This document shows, piece by piece, positions 6,573-16,080 of a stretch of DNA of 64,000 bases. Source of the stretch: Acinetobacter vivianii (GTDB taxonomy: Bacteria > Pseudomonadota > Gammaproteobacteria > Pseudomonadales > Moraxellaceae); the NCBI RefSeq assembly GCF_014635885.1, contig NZ_BMDR01000003.1, forward strand, positions 434,001 to 498,000, given 5' to 3'. The notes under the pieces were generated by a model, which ran no database searches, was not told where the DNA came from, and saw only the letters and a program-made list of their open reading frames with translations. The first letter of the stretch is position 1. Each line of letters starts with the position of its first letter. A program made the translations under genes and the position numbers.

Positions 6573-7781
6573 CTACTCAACGTCCTCAATCTCAAACACC
6601 TGACGCAAATACGCCAAGAACGTATCATTATCAGTCATCGTTTTTCCTGGGCTATCCGAAATCTTCGCCACCGACTGACGATTACACTCCACCAGCTTCA
6701 ACACAATATTCAAAGGCTTCTGCCCCATATCATTGGTCAAATTGGTGCCAATACCAAAGCTCACCTGAAAACGGTCTTTAAAATATTGATGCAATAACCA
6801 TGCTTTTTCCAGATTCAGCCCATCACTAAAGGTCAACATCTTGGTTTTGGTATCAATCTTGAGCTTACGATAATGCTCAGCCGCCTTATCGCCCCACTCA
6901 TACGGATCACCACTGTCATGACGTAAACCATCAAACAGCTTGGCAAAATACAAATCAAAATCGCGTAAGAATGCATCCATGCCGACTACATCAGTCAAGG
7001 CAATCCCAAGGTCACCCCGATATTCTTGTACCCAAGCTTCTAAAGCCGCTTTCTGGAAATTACGCAAACGTACATCAAGCGCCTGAAAAGCCTGTAAGAA
7101 CTCATGTGCCATGGTTCCAATCGGGCTAATCCCTAATTGTTTCGCCAACAGCACATTACTGGTACCACGAAATACCTTTGGTGCCGCAGTATGAAATGCT
7201 TGCACTACATGTTTTTGCCATTCAAAGCTATAGCGACGGCGTGTCCCAAAGTCAGACACTAAAAATGGAGGTTCATGATCTTGTTGTTCTTGTGCGTAAT
7301 GTTGCAGTTGCACCAGTTTTTGCTGTAAACGACGTTCACCTTCTGCCAGAACCTCATCACTACGGATACGGCGGAAATATAGTTCATTGACAATCGCAAG
7401 GACAAAGATCTCAAACATCATGGCCTGAACCATTGGCCCTTCAATACGAATATCGAGACGCCCCGCTTCATCAATACTGGCTTGAATAAAACGACGTTTT
7501 AACTGAAAGAGTTCCAGATAATCAACAAAATCACTTTTAATAAAGCGTAACGAGCGCAGATATTGAAGCTCATCTTCAGCAAAGCGCAATTCACATAGCC
7601 AGTCGAGCTGCTGATTCAAGTCATCCAGAATTTCAACGAGCGGATAAACCGTATCTTCGAGATTTCGACAACGGAATAGATACACACTATGCGTTTGTGG
7701 AAACTGATGTAACACCACCTGCAACATGGTGAATTTATATAAGTCGGTATCAAGTAAAGATTGAATAATTGGTGTAGACAT
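6573..7781 (-). CDS. pncB: Nicotinate phosphoribosyltransferase
   Basis: A 402-aa enzyme that makes nicotinate mononucleotide from nicotinate and PRPP at the expense of ATP, in the Preiss-Handler NAD salvage pathway. Landmarks are TDLYKFTM at residues 12-19, VSDFGTRRR at about 175-183, the phospho-accepting His at about 226 (GTMAHEFLQ), and [12 protein letters not shown] and FSDGLN in the C-terminal half. Length matches the bacterial PncB type. pncA, which supplies nicotinate from nicotinamide, is at 26732-27376 in this window but is not linked. It appears to be a single-gene unit. Confidence 0.97.
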   Translation of the reverse strand: MSTPIIQSLLDTDLYKFTMLQVVLHQFPQTHSVYLFRCRNLEDTVYPLVEILDDLNQQLDWLCELRFAEDELQYLRSLRFIKSDFVDYLELFQLKRRFIQASIDEAGRLDIRIEGPMVQAMMFEIFVLAIVNELYFRRIRSDEVLAEGERRLQQKLVQLQHYAQEQQDHEPPFLVSDFGTRRRYSFEWQKHVVQAFHTAAPKVFRGTSNVLLAKQLGISPIGTMAHEFLQAFQALDVRLRNFQKAALEAWVQEYRGDLGIALTDVVGMDAFLRDFDLYFAKLFDGLRHDSGDPYEWGDKAAEHYRKLKIDTKTKMLTFSDGLNLEKAWLLHQYFKDRFQVSFGIGTNLTNDMGQKPLNIVLKLVECNRQSVAKISDSPGKTMTDNDTFLAYLRQVFEIEDVE

Positions 7782-7921
7782 GACTGACTAGGATCTATTC
7801 TCGTTCAAGCATTAAAGCACACTTTTGCACAGAAATGAGTCTGTCGATTGCAATGGATGATTTTTCACGAAAATAAACCATTGGCAGCTTTTTAAATTCA
7901 ATGTGTTAGCTAAACCAGATA

Positions 7922-8407
7922 CTATTTTTCTTGTAACGGCTGGATTTCTTTTAAACGTTGTTGCTGACCAAATTGTAACGCAAATTGTTCTGCCGTGAGT
8001 TGACCTGTTTTGGCAGCATTGACATCACAATCCACCTGACGCAACTGCTTGGCAATACTCCACTCGGCTTTCACGATTGCACCCATCAGTGCGGTATGCC
8101 CTCGTTTGTCTCGGAGACAACGATTGGCACCTTGTTGCAGCAACAGTTTGACGGCATCTTTCTGACCGTAATAACTTGCCATCATTAAAGCGCTATAGCC
8201 AGATTGATCCTGAATATCAATCGGAAAACCATGCTTTAAATACTCTTGCAGGACTTCAATATTTCCCACTTTAGCCGCAGAGAAAAACAGCTCAATGACT
8301 TCTGCTGAACCATTGTCCTGTGAAGATGGCACTGCGGCATAGACAGAAGTCCCCACATTGCTGCAAAGTAAACACGCAGCAAACAAGAGCGAACGTAAAT
8401 GGATCAT
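7922..8407 (-). CDS. Periplasmic ankyrin-repeat protein, catalase partner (AnkB-like)
   Basis: A 161-aa exported protein. The ATG at 8405-8407 is chosen because GAGGA lies six bases upstream; the ATG at 8413 would be too close to that site. A signal peptide (IHLRSLLFAACLLCSNVGTSVYA) precedes about three ankyrin repeats, with typical GYSALMMASYYGQKDAVKLLL and GHTALMGAIVKAEW units. It lies 127 bp downstream of the catalase gene on the same strand. In Pseudomonas aeruginosa the ankyrin protein AnkB is encoded beside the periplasmic catalase KatB and is needed for full catalase activity. The same role is inferred here from gene order and the shared export signals. Confidence 0.85.
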   Translation of the reverse strand: MIHLRSLLFAACLLCSNVGTSVYAAVPSSQDNGSAEVIELFFSAAKVGNIEVLQEYLKHGFPIDIQDQSGYSALMMASYYGQKDAVKLLLQQGANRCLRDKRGHTALMGAIVKAEWSIAKQLRQVDCDVNAAKTGQLTAEQFALQFGQQQRLKEIQPLQEK

Positions 8408-8438
8408 GAGCATTCCTCAAAAATCTGAACAAGGAGTG

Positions 8439-8519
8439 CCTGTAACACTCGCCCTAGGTGCAGGAAAGGCTATTGAGGTTACAGGACTTTCTGGGGGTAA
8501 CATTCAGGCACCTGTTACC
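8439..8519. repeat. Paired dyads between the catalase and ankyrin genes
   Basis: Two inverted repeats fill this gap: CCTGTAAC (8439-8446) with GTTACAGG (8478-8485), and GGTAACA (8496-8502) with TGTTACC (8513-8519). The arms are related in sequence, so alternative pairing is possible. There is no T-run, so this is more likely an mRNA stabiliser or attenuating structure than a simple terminator. Confidence 0.45.
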
Positions 8520-8534
8520 ACATCAACAAAGCGT

Positions 8535-10058
8535 TTATTCGTCTTTCAACTGAGCTGCTTTACTCTGTACATTTTTAAGATTTACGCCCACAGCTTTGGC
8601 CAAACGCGTTCCATAATCGGCATCGGCCTTATAGAAGTAAGACACCATAATGCTTTTGGTTTCTACATCTTTAACTTGGCCTAAATCAGCCGCAAGGTTA
8701 CGAATCAGGTCATTCTTTTCCAATGCTGAATAACTGCGATATACATCACCAGCCTGTTTAAATGGCTGCTGTTTCTGAATCGCCTGTTGCATGACGCTAC
8801 CTTGCAACGGCGTTGCTACTGCACGCGCAATCTCAGTTGATGGCTTCGGCTCAATCGTACTTGGTTCATAATTCACATGAGACTCCGTTTGTCCCATATT
8901 CATGAAGCCTTCCTGATTATTGTTGTTCACTGCGACACGCGGACGGTTCACTGGAATTTGCTGGTGATTGGCGCCCAAACGATACAACTGTGTATCTGAA
9001 TAAGAGAAAATACGGCCTTGTAATAAACGGTCTTCCGATGGCTCAATACCCGGAATTAAATTGCCAGGCGCAAATGCCGACTGTTCTGTTTCCTGGAAGA
9101 AATTCTTCGGCATACGATTTAGCGTCAAAGTCCCGACTTTCATTTCAGGTACCAGCTCATTCGGCCAGATTTTGGTTGCATCTAATGGATTGAAATCAAA
9201 TTTATCTAGGTCTTTTGGATCAAGCACCTGAATGTATAAGTCCCATTTCGGATAGTTTCCTGCATAGACATTTTTATACATATCATTGGTCAAGTGGTTC
9301 CAGTCACGGCCCTGTACTTCTCGTACCTGATCCAGATTCAGCCCTTTTACCCCTTGCTTAGAACGCCAGTTAAATTTGACGTACTTATACTCACCCTTGT
9401 CGTTGTATAACTTGAATGCATGCACGCCAAAGCCATCCAGCGTACGGTAGCTTTCAGGTGTGCCCAAGTTTGAATAGACATAGGTCAACATATTGATCGA
9501 CCACGGCTGGCTTTTTAAGAAATCAAAAATGCGGTTAGGATCCTGAACATTGGTCACAGGATCAGGCTTCATCGCATGTACAAAGTCAGGAAACTTGATC
9601 GCGTCTCGGATAAAAAATACCGGCAAGTTATTACCGACCAGATCCCAGTTCCCTTGCTGGGTATAAAACTTCACGGCAAAGCCATGTGGATCACGCGCAG
9701 TTTCTGGTGAACCTTTCGGATGAATCACCGTAGAAAAACGAACAAACACAGGTGTGGTCGTACCTGCTTTAAACATAGAAGCGACGGTTAAATCAGACAA
9801 ATCTTTTGTTGCGACGAAATCACCGTATACGCCTGTACCCCGTGCATGGACCACACGCTCAGGAATACGCTCACGGCCAAAACGCTGTAATTTTTGAATC
9901 AGCTGCACATCTTGCAACAAGGTTGCACCATTTGCGCCAGCTGTGGTTGAGTTCTGGTTGTCACCGACAGGCGCACCATTGTCTTTTGTTAAAGGTGCTG
10001 CATACGCGGTGCCTAACGTTGCTGCCATTATTGTGAATAAAAACGTTCGTTTAAACAT
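8535..10058 (-). CDS. katB: Periplasmic haem catalase (KatB-like)
   Basis: A 507-aa monofunctional catalase that breaks down hydrogen peroxide. The ATG at 10056-10058 gives a classic signal peptide (FKRTFLFTIMAATLGTAYA-AP), pointing to export; the longer frame upstream has no signal function. The catalytic His is at about residue 71 (RVVHARGTG) and the Asn at about 143 (DLVGNN). The proximal haem Tyr is in RIFSYSDTQLYRLG, and FFIRDAIKFPDF and GSPETARDPHGFAVKFYT are also conserved. The exported form and ankyrin neighbour match P. aeruginosa katB-ankB, hence the symbol. Peroxide (OxyR) control is likely by analogy, but I could not identify a box. Confidence 0.93.
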   Translation of the reverse strand: MFKRTFLFTIMAATLGTAYAAPLTKDNGAPVGDNQNSTTAGANGATLLQDVQLIQKLQRFGRERIPERVVHARGTGVYGDFVATKDLSDLTVASMFKAGTTTPVFVRFSTVIHPKGSPETARDPHGFAVKFYTQQGNWDLVGNNLPVFFIRDAIKFPDFVHAMKPDPVTNVQDPNRIFDFLKSQPWSINMLTYVYSNLGTPESYRTLDGFGVHAFKLYNDKGEYKYVKFNWRSKQGVKGLNLDQVREVQGRDWNHLTNDMYKNVYAGNYPKWDLYIQVLDPKDLDKFDFNPLDATKIWPNELVPEMKVGTLTLNRMPKNFFQETEQSAFAPGNLIPGIEPSEDRLLQGRIFSYSDTQLYRLGANHQQIPVNRPRVAVNNNNQEGFMNMGQTESHVNYEPSTIEPKPSTEIARAVATPLQGSVMQQAIQKQQPFKQAGDVYRSYSALEKNDLIRNLAADLGQVKDVETKSIMVSYFYKADADYGTRLAKAVGVNLKNVQSKAAQLKDE

Positions 10059-10255
10059 ACTGTTAAATCCAAAATCAAATACCTTTCCTGCACGGGGACT
10101 ATACAAAGATTTTAACAATAGATAAAAAAGATAATTTTAATAAAACAAATCGAAAAATAAGATCAAGCATTAGGAGGCTCTATTTTGCACCCCGCTGTAG
10201 GGTCACTAAATCTGCTAGACTGCGCAACTGAATAAACATTTAATCTTTAATTCTT

Positions 10256-10696
10256 ATGCGCGCACTAATTCAACGCGTCCTCGAAGCGAAAGTGGTGGTT
10301 GAGGGCGAGACTACAGGTGAGATTCAACACGGCTTACTGGTATTTTTAGGTCTGGGTAAAGAAGATACTTTAGAGAAAGGCCAGAAGCTGATTGATAAAA
10401 TTCTGAAATACCGAATTTTTGATGATGAGCAAGGCAAAATGGGCTGGAATGTCAGCCAAGCAAATGGCGGGATTTTATTGGTCTCTCAATTTACCTTAAT
10501 GGCCCAAACGCAAAAAGGCTTACGCCCAGACTTTGGTCCAGCGATGCCGCCAATCGAAGCCAAAGCACTTTATGAACAGCTAGTGGAATATGCCCGCCAA
10601 CAATTCAATAATGTGCAAACAGGAATTTTTGCAGCAGATATGAAAGTTCATTTAATTAATGATGGGCCAGTGACCTTTAATCTGGACGTTGAATAA
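10256..10696 (+). CDS. dtd: D-aminoacyl-tRNA deacylase
   Basis: A 146-aa homodimeric enzyme that hydrolyses D-amino acids, and glycine mischarged on tRNA-Ala, from tRNA. It covers the full family length. The two signature motifs are present: SQFTL at about residue 80 and the NDGPVTF cross-subunit Gly-cis-Pro motif near the C-terminus. The N-terminus MRALIQRV is typical. It is a single gene that converges on the SCP2 gene and shares the terminator at 10708-10737. Confidence 0.97.
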   Translation: MRALIQRVLEAKVVVEGETTGEIQHGLLVFLGLGKEDTLEKGQKLIDKILKYRIFDDEQGKMGWNVSQANGGILLVSQFTLMAQTQKGLRPDFGPAMPPIEAKALYEQLVEYARQQFNNVQTGIFAADMKVHLINDGPVTFNLDVE

Positions 10697-10707
10697 TTCG
10701 AGCACAT

Positions 10708-10737
10708 AAAAAAACTCCCGATTTGGGAGTTTTTTTA
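10708..10737. terminator. Bidirectional terminator between dtd and the SCP2 gene
   Basis: A stem ACTCCC/GGGAGT with a 5-base loop (10714-10730) is flanked by A and T runs on the two sides, so it can act in both directions between two convergent genes. Confidence 0.9.
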
Positions 10738-10745
10738 TGACATTT

Positions 10746-11225
10746 TTATTTGCCTGTTTTTTCTTTAATAAATGCACGTGCCTGACGGATTTTTTCTTTT
10801 ACTGGTTTTGGTACTTTAGGTGGAATCAGTTTTGCAGCTTGGTTAAACCACACCAATAAGCTAAAGTCCCCTTCCATTTTAATGCTGCCGTCCTGCATCC
10901 CTGTCATAAATGCAGTTGGATCGCCTTTCAGTAAGGTTTTTACGCCTTGCTCACTTGAAGCAAATTGCAAAATAAAATCAGCTTGTTCCGGGTTACCTGC
11001 CACTGTATCAATTTTGCCGCGGTTCACAATAATTTGACGCGCAAAACCTAAATCCGTACCAATCTGAATACGGAACTCACGGTCATGAACCAATTCAATA
11101 AACTTCGGGCTAGTGCGTGCCAATTGCTTCATACGTAACGCCAAACCTGCCACTAATAGATCAAGTGGATCAGTGCTTACATCAACGATAGGTAACTTAA
11201 CCACAGGTAAAGAAGAAAGCTTCAT
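10746..11225 (-). CDS. SCP2 sterol-binding-domain protein (UbiJ/UbiT-like fold)
   Basis: A 159-aa protein starting at the ATG at 11223-11225 (MKLSSLPVVKLP); the frame extends upstream without a plausible start. The body (about residues 30-135) resembles an SCP2 sterol-carrier domain, with GDPTAFMTGMQDGSIKMEGD typical of the lipid-binding domain. The C-terminus is basic (KPVKEKIRQARAFIKEKTGK). Gammaproteobacterial SCP2 proteins UbiJ and UbiT bind ubiquinone-pathway lipids. The length and the PRTSPKF-like region (here LARTSPKFIELV) point towards UbiT, but this is a family-level guess. No ubi gene is adjacent. Confidence 0.75.
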   Translation of the reverse strand: MKLSSLPVVKLPIVDVSTDPLDLLVAGLALRMKQLARTSPKFIELVHDREFRIQIGTDLGFARQIIVNRGKIDTVAGNPEQADFILQFASSEQGVKTLLKGDPTAFMTGMQDGSIKMEGDFSLLVWFNQAAKLIPPKVPKPVKEKIRQARAFIKEKTGK

Positions 11226-11324
11226 GACATTTATGCCTACAGTATTATGATGAAAATTAAGACAACTGTATCCTAGCACAATTGTAGAAAAGTCGGAAAA
11301 AGCTTTGTTGCAGAAAGTTAGTGC

Positions 11325-11350
11325 AAAAAAGGCATGCTGAGCATGCCTTT
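11325..11350 (-). terminator. Terminator of the 111-aa membrane protein gene
   Basis: A perfect 7-bp stem GGCATGC/GCATGCC (11331-11337, 11341-11347) is followed on the minus strand by six T. It lies just past the stop codon at 11374. Confidence 0.85.
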
Positions 11351-11373
11351 GATGTTGTTAAAATTATTATAAT

Positions 11374-11709
11374 TTATCTGCTAGAACATTGTTGCTGATC
11401 ATCCTTATAAACAGGTGTATGTTCAATATACTGACGATTTGCCAGTTGTTTTTGTGCTTGTTTATCTTCACGTAACAAAATAAATGTAACCGTAATCATC
11501 GCGAAGCTCAATGCGGTGAGATAGCTATAGGCGACTGACATCTCGAATATGGTTTGCGCACCAAAGCGTACCACTTCTAACAGTCCCCAGCAGAGCATAC
11601 CTGCCAACATAAAACCTAACCAACGACGATAAGGAGAAAAGAAAACAGCAATAATTGCGACAGCGATTAAGCCAAATCCAACCAACATGGTGAAATTCGC
11701 TGCTTCCAT
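11374..11709 (-). CDS. Small integral membrane protein, unknown function
   Basis: A 111-aa protein starting at the ATG at 11707-11709, which has a strong GGAGG at five-base spacing; the longer frame to 11778 is rejected for that reason. Three hydrophobic segments are visible at about residues 7-25, 31-50 and 58-77, followed by a polar, Gln-rich tail (REDKQAQKQLANRQYIEH...). It has its own terminator and appears monocistronic. I do not recognise a named family. Confidence 0.7.
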   Translation of the reverse strand: MEAANFTMLVGFGLIAVAIIAVFFSPYRRWLGFMLAGMLCWGLLEVVRFGAQTIFEMSVAYSYLTALSFAMITVTFILLREDKQAQKQLANRQYIEHTPVYKDDQQQCSSR

Positions 11710-12060
11710 AGAAACCTCCGTCTTAAAAAGGATGGTCTGCAATTGTGTCCAGACCTCTATATTGTTCTGTAATCTCAAACAGTACTTGGTGTTGCATTAA
11801 CGTCTTTATGCATTATGGAGTGTTTTTTTTAGAAAAAAAGAGCCTGAAATTAACCTTACGACATAAGCTGTCGCAATATGCTTTTGTAATTACATTTTTT
11901 AAAATTACAAAAGTCCCGAATCTCCATATAGCATCAATTGCGGCGTGTCATTACAAAAAACTATCGATGTTTTAGACCTTAAAAAAACTTTTTTCAGAAA
12001 TTTTTTATCGTTGTTTTTCTATACATTTAGACATAAATATGACGGAATCGTGACGACTTA
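11710..12060. other. Intergenic region with no recognisable gene
   Basis: About 350 bp of AT-rich sequence lie upstream of the 111-aa membrane protein gene and downstream of serB (both minus strand). It presumably holds the promoter of the membrane protein gene. I see several A/T tracts but no convincing reading frame, RNA gene or repeat. Confidence 0.5.
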
Positions 12061-12065
12061 AAAAT

Positions 12066-12096
12066 GAATAAAGCCGCTTCAAAAGCGGCCTTATTT
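12066..12096 (-). terminator. serB terminator
   Basis: The stem GCCGCTT/AAGCGGC (12073-12079, 12083-12089) with flanking A/T bases lies 20 bp past the serB stop. Confidence 0.8.
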
Positions 12097-12115
12097 GAAC
12101 CCGAAAATCGCTGTG

Positions 12116-13336
12116 TTAAGCGCGATTCAAGTCTTTATCATGCATACCTAACAAGTACAAAACACCATCTAAACCCACACTGGAAATTGCTTGATTGGCA
12201 TTTTGGCGAACCAAAGGCTTGGCACGGAATGCGACACCGAGCCCCGCAATCGAGAGCATTGGTAAATCGTTAGCACCATCTCCAACTGCCATCGCCTGTT
12301 CTAAGGAAATCCCCATTTTCTCTGCCAGTTGACGAAGTAATTCGGCCTTGCGCGCGCCATCGACAATCGCACCTTTCACTTCACCTGTCACGATGCCATT
12401 TTCAACATCGAGAATATTGGCATGCACCTCATCAATCCCCAGTTTTGCTTGCAAGTACTCAGCAAAGTACTGGAAACCACCTGATAGAATTGCGGTCTTA
12501 TAACCTAGTGCTTTCAGTGTCGAAATCAGACGCTCTGCCCCTTCAGTTACCGTCAGACGTTCTGCAATTTTAGGTAAAACTGATGCGTCCAGACCTTTTA
12601 ATAAAGCGACACGGGCACGGAAACTTTGCTGAAAATCCAACTCCCCGAGCATGGCACGCTCTGTAATTTCAGCGACTTGCGCACCAACACCAGCTTCTAA
12701 AGCCAGCTCATCAATTACTTCTTGCTCGATGAGGGTTGAATCCATATCGAAGCACACCAGACGGCGATTGCGGCGATACGCATTGTCTTCTTGTACAGCA
12801 ACATCAATATTCAACTCACCTGACAAGCTCAGGCAAGCTGCACGCATAGCTTGCGCATCTAGCATCTGCCCACTCAATCCAAATTGGACGCAAGCCCGAC
12901 GCGGGAAAGGACTCTCTGTATCCAGCTCTAAACGGCCAGATAAGCGCGTGACGGTTTCGATATTAAAACCCTGACTCGACACAATTTTTGTGACCGCTTG
13001 CAAATGCGCAGCCGTGAGTTCTGGAGCAAGTGCCGTCACGATATAGCGTGTTCGGCCACCTTCACTCACCCATTGATCATATTCTGCGTTGGAGATTGGT
13101 TTAAATCGCACTGTTAGGCCAATATCATGTGCTAAAATCAGAATCTCTTTCATTGCCAATGCAGTAGCAGTCTCATTATCCGATGCAACAACGATCCCGA
13201 GGGTGAGTTGATTGTGGATAACGGCCTGACCTACATCAAGTATTTGCAAAGAATGTACGGATAGTACCTGCATTAATCGAGTAAACTGATTCGGTTGATC
13301 TGGTCCTAGAAAGGATATAAGAATGATTTCTCGCAT
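12116..13336 (-). CDS. serB: Phosphoserine phosphatase
   Basis: A 406-aa enzyme for the last step of serine synthesis (phosphoserine to serine). The ATG at 13334-13336 gives MREIILISF, the start of an ACT-like N-terminal region of about 180 residues. A HAD phosphatase domain follows. The nucleophile is Asp about 197 and the acid/base Asp about 199 in VCFDMDSTLIEQE, with motif II in ILSGGF and motif III in GDGANDLPML. The long ACT-containing form is normal for Moraxellaceae and Pseudomonas. It is divergent from the AhpA/Smp-like gene, an arrangement shared with other gammaproteobacteria. Confidence 0.96.
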   Translation of the reverse strand: MREIILISFLGPDQPNQFTRLMQVLSVHSLQILDVGQAVIHNQLTLGIVVASDNETATALAMKEILILAHDIGLTVRFKPISNAEYDQWVSEGGRTRYIVTALAPELTAAHLQAVTKIVSSQGFNIETVTRLSGRLELDTESPFPRRACVQFGLSGQMLDAQAMRAACLSLSGELNIDVAVQEDNAYRRNRRLVCFDMDSTLIEQEVIDELALEAGVGAQVAEITERAMLGELDFQQSFRARVALLKGLDASVLPKIAERLTVTEGAERLISTLKALGYKTAILSGGFQYFAEYLQAKLGIDEVHANILDVENGIVTGEVKGAIVDGARKAELLRQLAEKMGISLEQAMAVGDGANDLPMLSIAGLGVAFRAKPLVRQNANQAISSVGLDGVLYLLGMHDKDLNRA

Positions 13337-13422
13337 GAATTGACTCGTGGTTGAGCGACAACTATTGTATGTAAGAATCATAACATAACCGAACCTAAAT
13401 CTATTTGCCTTGGAAGTTTAAC

Positions 13423-14697
13423 TTGAATGCGCCTCGCCAAGGGCTATTTGCTAGCCTACTGATCGTAAGTTTTGCATTGCATACCTTTTTATTGGTGATT
13501 GCAACGACACATCAACTCAATGAAAACCGCGCCAGCCAAGGTCAACTGATGACAAGTCAGTTAGTGGCAGATACGCTTTCCGAGCTGGAACCTGCCAACA
13601 CCGTTTCATTGGCTCTGGTGGCGAATCGTTATGCCACCAATCCAAGTGTTGCTTCGATTCGTATCCTGGATGCCAATAAGCAAGTCCTTGCCACCAGTGG
13701 TATGTCGAAAACTCGCCAAGGTGAAGTGTTTGTTCGTGATGCATTGCAAAATGAGAAGAAAGTTGGAACGGTTGAAATTACTCTCATCCAGCCAAGTATC
13801 GGTGAAATCTTACGTACCCAATGGTTAGCGATTTTAGTCTCGTTATTTATTCATGCCTTGATCTGGCTGGCGTATCGTGCCATTGCCCGTCCAACACGCA
13901 GTGAATATCTGGCTCGTATTAACCAAGAGAATCACCTTAAGCATGAAATTCAACGTTTAACTCAGGCATTGGCACTCGAAAAACAAAATACGGTGACACT
14001 GGTTGCTCAGGCTCAACAACAGGCCAAAGCGCAGAGCAAGGCGCGTATCGAGAAGCGTCCAGCAGAAGCGGTTCAACTGGATGATCAGGCATTGGCTTTG
14101 AACATTCAGTTCTATGATCCGAAGCAACTTCTGAATAGTGTCAATCAGTCTGTTTCGGTGCCATATTTTAAACTTTGCCAGTTATTCTTGGATAAAAGTA
14201 TCGACCTCTGTGCCAAGCATTATGAAATTGATGCCGCTAAGATTCATGTCACCCAAGAATTTGATAGCGAAGGTGCAACTTTGACCACCAACACGGAACA
14301 GCCACAAGCGCTAGAATGCCTGATGATGGTCGGTGCCGTGTTCCAGTTATTGTCTGATGTATTGTATAAACGTTACCGTGAAGATAAACGCTTTGCCTTG
14401 CAAACTCGTGGTGCGGTTGCTGGCGCGGTCGATGCCATGCAACTGGATGCAGTTGAAGCAGCGAAACGCTTGACTCAGCATCTACATGCCAAAGAAGCGG
14501 CTTTACACCTCAATCATGATCAGCTTAAGACCATTCAAAATAATTATGAATTGGTGGCGATGCCGAATCCAAGCAATATCATGACTCGCCATGCGTTCAT
14601 GATTAATGGCATGAATGAAGCCTGTGCAACTGTAGCACAAACACTGCGTACTGAAATCTTGATGGGCAAAAAAGCGAAAGCAGCCACTGAGTCCTGA
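13423..14697 (+). CDS. AhpA/Smp (YtjB)-like inner-membrane protein
   Basis: A 424-aa membrane-anchored protein. One transmembrane helix lies at about residues 8-27 and a second at about 130-150; between them is a periplasmic region of about 100 residues (AxTLSELEPANTVSLALVANRY...). A long cytoplasmic part with a coiled coil at about 165-215 (ALALEKQNTVTLVAQAQQQAK) follows. The TTG at 13423 has GGAAG at six bases and is preferred to the TTG at 13405, which has no such site. Position divergent from serB matches E. coli ytjB/smp and Pseudomonas homologues, which supports the family call. The cellular function is not established. Confidence 0.75.
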   Translation: MNAPRQGLFASLLIVSFALHTFLLVIATTHQLNENRASQGQLMTSQLVADTLSELEPANTVSLALVANRYATNPSVASIRILDANKQVLATSGMSKTRQGEVFVRDALQNEKKVGTVEITLIQPSIGEILRTQWLAILVSLFIHALIWLAYRAIARPTRSEYLARINQENHLKHEIQRLTQALALEKQNTVTLVAQAQQQAKAQSKARIEKRPAEAVQLDDQALALNIQFYDPKQLLNSVNQSVSVPYFKLCQLFLDKSIDLCAKHYEIDAAKIHVTQEFDSEGATLTTNTEQPQALECLMMVGAVFQLLSDVLYKRYREDKRFALQTRGAVAGAVDAMQLDAVEAAKRLTQHLHAKEAALHLNHDQLKTIQNNYELVAMPNPSNIMTRHAFMINGMNEACATVAQTLRTEILMGKKAKAATES

Positions 14698-14714
14698 TTC
14701 AAGCGCCGCATCTT

Positions 14715-14753
14715 AAAATAAGGCTTTGTTTCATAACAAAGCCTTATTTTTTT
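14715..14753 (+). terminator. Strong terminator after the AhpA/Smp-like gene
   Basis: A perfect 16-bp inverted repeat (14715-14730 with 14735-14750) around a 4-base loop ends in seven T. A-rich left arms would also let it act leftwards. Confidence 0.93.
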
Positions 14754-14947
14754 CCCTGCTCAAACGCCTCACAAAATGAGCCTAGAAAGTTCACAACAGC
14801 AGCCCCAGATCAAGCCATTATCTGCTTTTGCAGATGACATATTTGAATTGATCAAGAAGCACAGGCGAAATTTTTTAAAATGCGGTAAACTATGCCAGAT
14901 TTATCGAATACTAGAGCCTTAAAAGGCAACATCAAAGGTGAAAGCGA

Positions 14948-16069
14948 ATGCCGCTGAGTCGTGTTGAAGAGCTTGTCGCAGATATTCGTGCAGGCAAAAT
15001 GGTCATCCTGATGGATGATGAAGATCGTGAGAATGAAGGTGACTTAGTCATCGCTGCAACGCATGTTCGCCCTGAAGATATTAACTTCATGATTACCCAT
15101 GCACGTGGTTTGGTCTGCCTGACTTTAAGCCGTGAACGTTGTAAGCAACTCAACCTGCCATTAATGGTTGATCAGAACGGCGCACAGCACGCGACCAACT
15201 TCACGCTTTCAATTGAAGCAGCAGAAGGCATTAGCACAGGTATTTCAGCAGCTGAACGTGCACATACCATTCGTACTGCGGTTGCTGCACATGCCAAGCC
15301 AAGCGATATTGTACAGCCAGGGCATATTTTCCCATTGATGGCACAACCGGGTGGTGTATTACACCGCGCGGGTCATACTGAAGCAGGTTGTGATTTAACC
15401 CGTTTGGCTGGCCTTGAACCTGCATCAGTGATTTGTGAAATCATCAATGATGACGGTACTATGGCACGTCGCCCTGATCTGGAAGTCTTTGCAGAAAAGC
15501 ATGGCTTAAAAATTGGGACCATTGCGGATCTGATCCATTACCGCATGACCAACGAGCAAACCGTTGAACGTTTGTCTCAAGAGACCATTGAAACTGAATA
15601 TGGTACTTTTGAGCTGTATAAATACCGTGAAATTGGTAATCCTGATATTCATGTTGCCTTGGTCAAAGGTGAACCGAAACAGGGTGTTACGACAGTTCGT
15701 GTACATGGTTTTAGTCCAATTCGTGACTTGTTAAAGCTGAATAAAGCAGACGGTTCACCAGCATGGAATCTTGATCTTGCAATGAAGACTATTGCTGCAA
15801 GTGATCGTGGTGTACTGGTCTGGATTGGTCAAAATCATTTAGAAGATTTAGGCCCAGCTTTAAATAGTTTGAATCAGCCAAAACCGCTGAAATCAAATGC
15901 CGCGCTTTCTCACCAATATCAGACCATTGGTGTCGGTGCACAGATTTTACGTGACTTGGGTGTTGAGAAAATGAAGTTGTTGAGTTCTCCACTTCGTTTC
16001 AATGCCCTTTCAGGATTTAATTTAGAGGTAGTGGAATACATCACTGCCGATCAAATCACAGCAAAATAA
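14948..16069 (+). CDS. ribB: 3,4-dihydroxy-2-butanone 4-phosphate synthase with degenerate RibA-like C-terminus (RibBX type)
   Basis: A 373-aa protein. Residues 1-200 form a complete DHBP synthase, converting ribulose 5-phosphate to the four-carbon riboflavin precursor, with [11 protein letters not shown] at about 22-32 and [11 protein letters not shown] at about 138-148. The C-terminal 165 residues align in outline with GTP cyclohydrolase II ([25 protein letters not shown]). They lack the zinc-binding Cys motif (normally SECLTGDxFGSxRCDC) and the EGRGIGL loop, so this half cannot be an active RibA. Such RibBX forms are known in related proteobacteria. It heads the ribB-ribH-nusB-thiL-pgpA run. 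No FMN riboswitch is visible in the 194-bp leader. Confidence 0.94.
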   Translation: MPLSRVEELVADIRAGKMVILMDDEDRENEGDLVIAATHVRPEDINFMITHARGLVCLTLSRERCKQLNLPLMVDQNGAQHATNFTLSIEAAEGISTGISAAERAHTIRTAVAAHAKPSDIVQPGHIFPLMAQPGGVLHRAGHTEAGCDLTRLAGLEPASVICEIINDDGTMARRPDLEVFAEKHGLKIGTIADLIHYRMTNEQTVERLSQETIETEYGTFELYKYREIGNPDIHVALVKGEPKQGVTTVRVHGFSPIRDLLKLNKADGSPAWNLDLAMKTIAASDRGVLVWIGQNHLEDLGPALNSLNQPKPLKSNAALSHQYQTIGVGAQILRDLGVEKMKLLSSPLRFNALSGFNLEVVEYITADQITAK

Positions 16070-16080
16070 TCGAGGTTGCT

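Noticed and set aside
14754..14947. FMN riboswitch ahead of ribB
   Set aside because: The leader has none of the conserved RFN-element blocks; only a plain ribosome-binding site and promoter-like AT stretches are visible.
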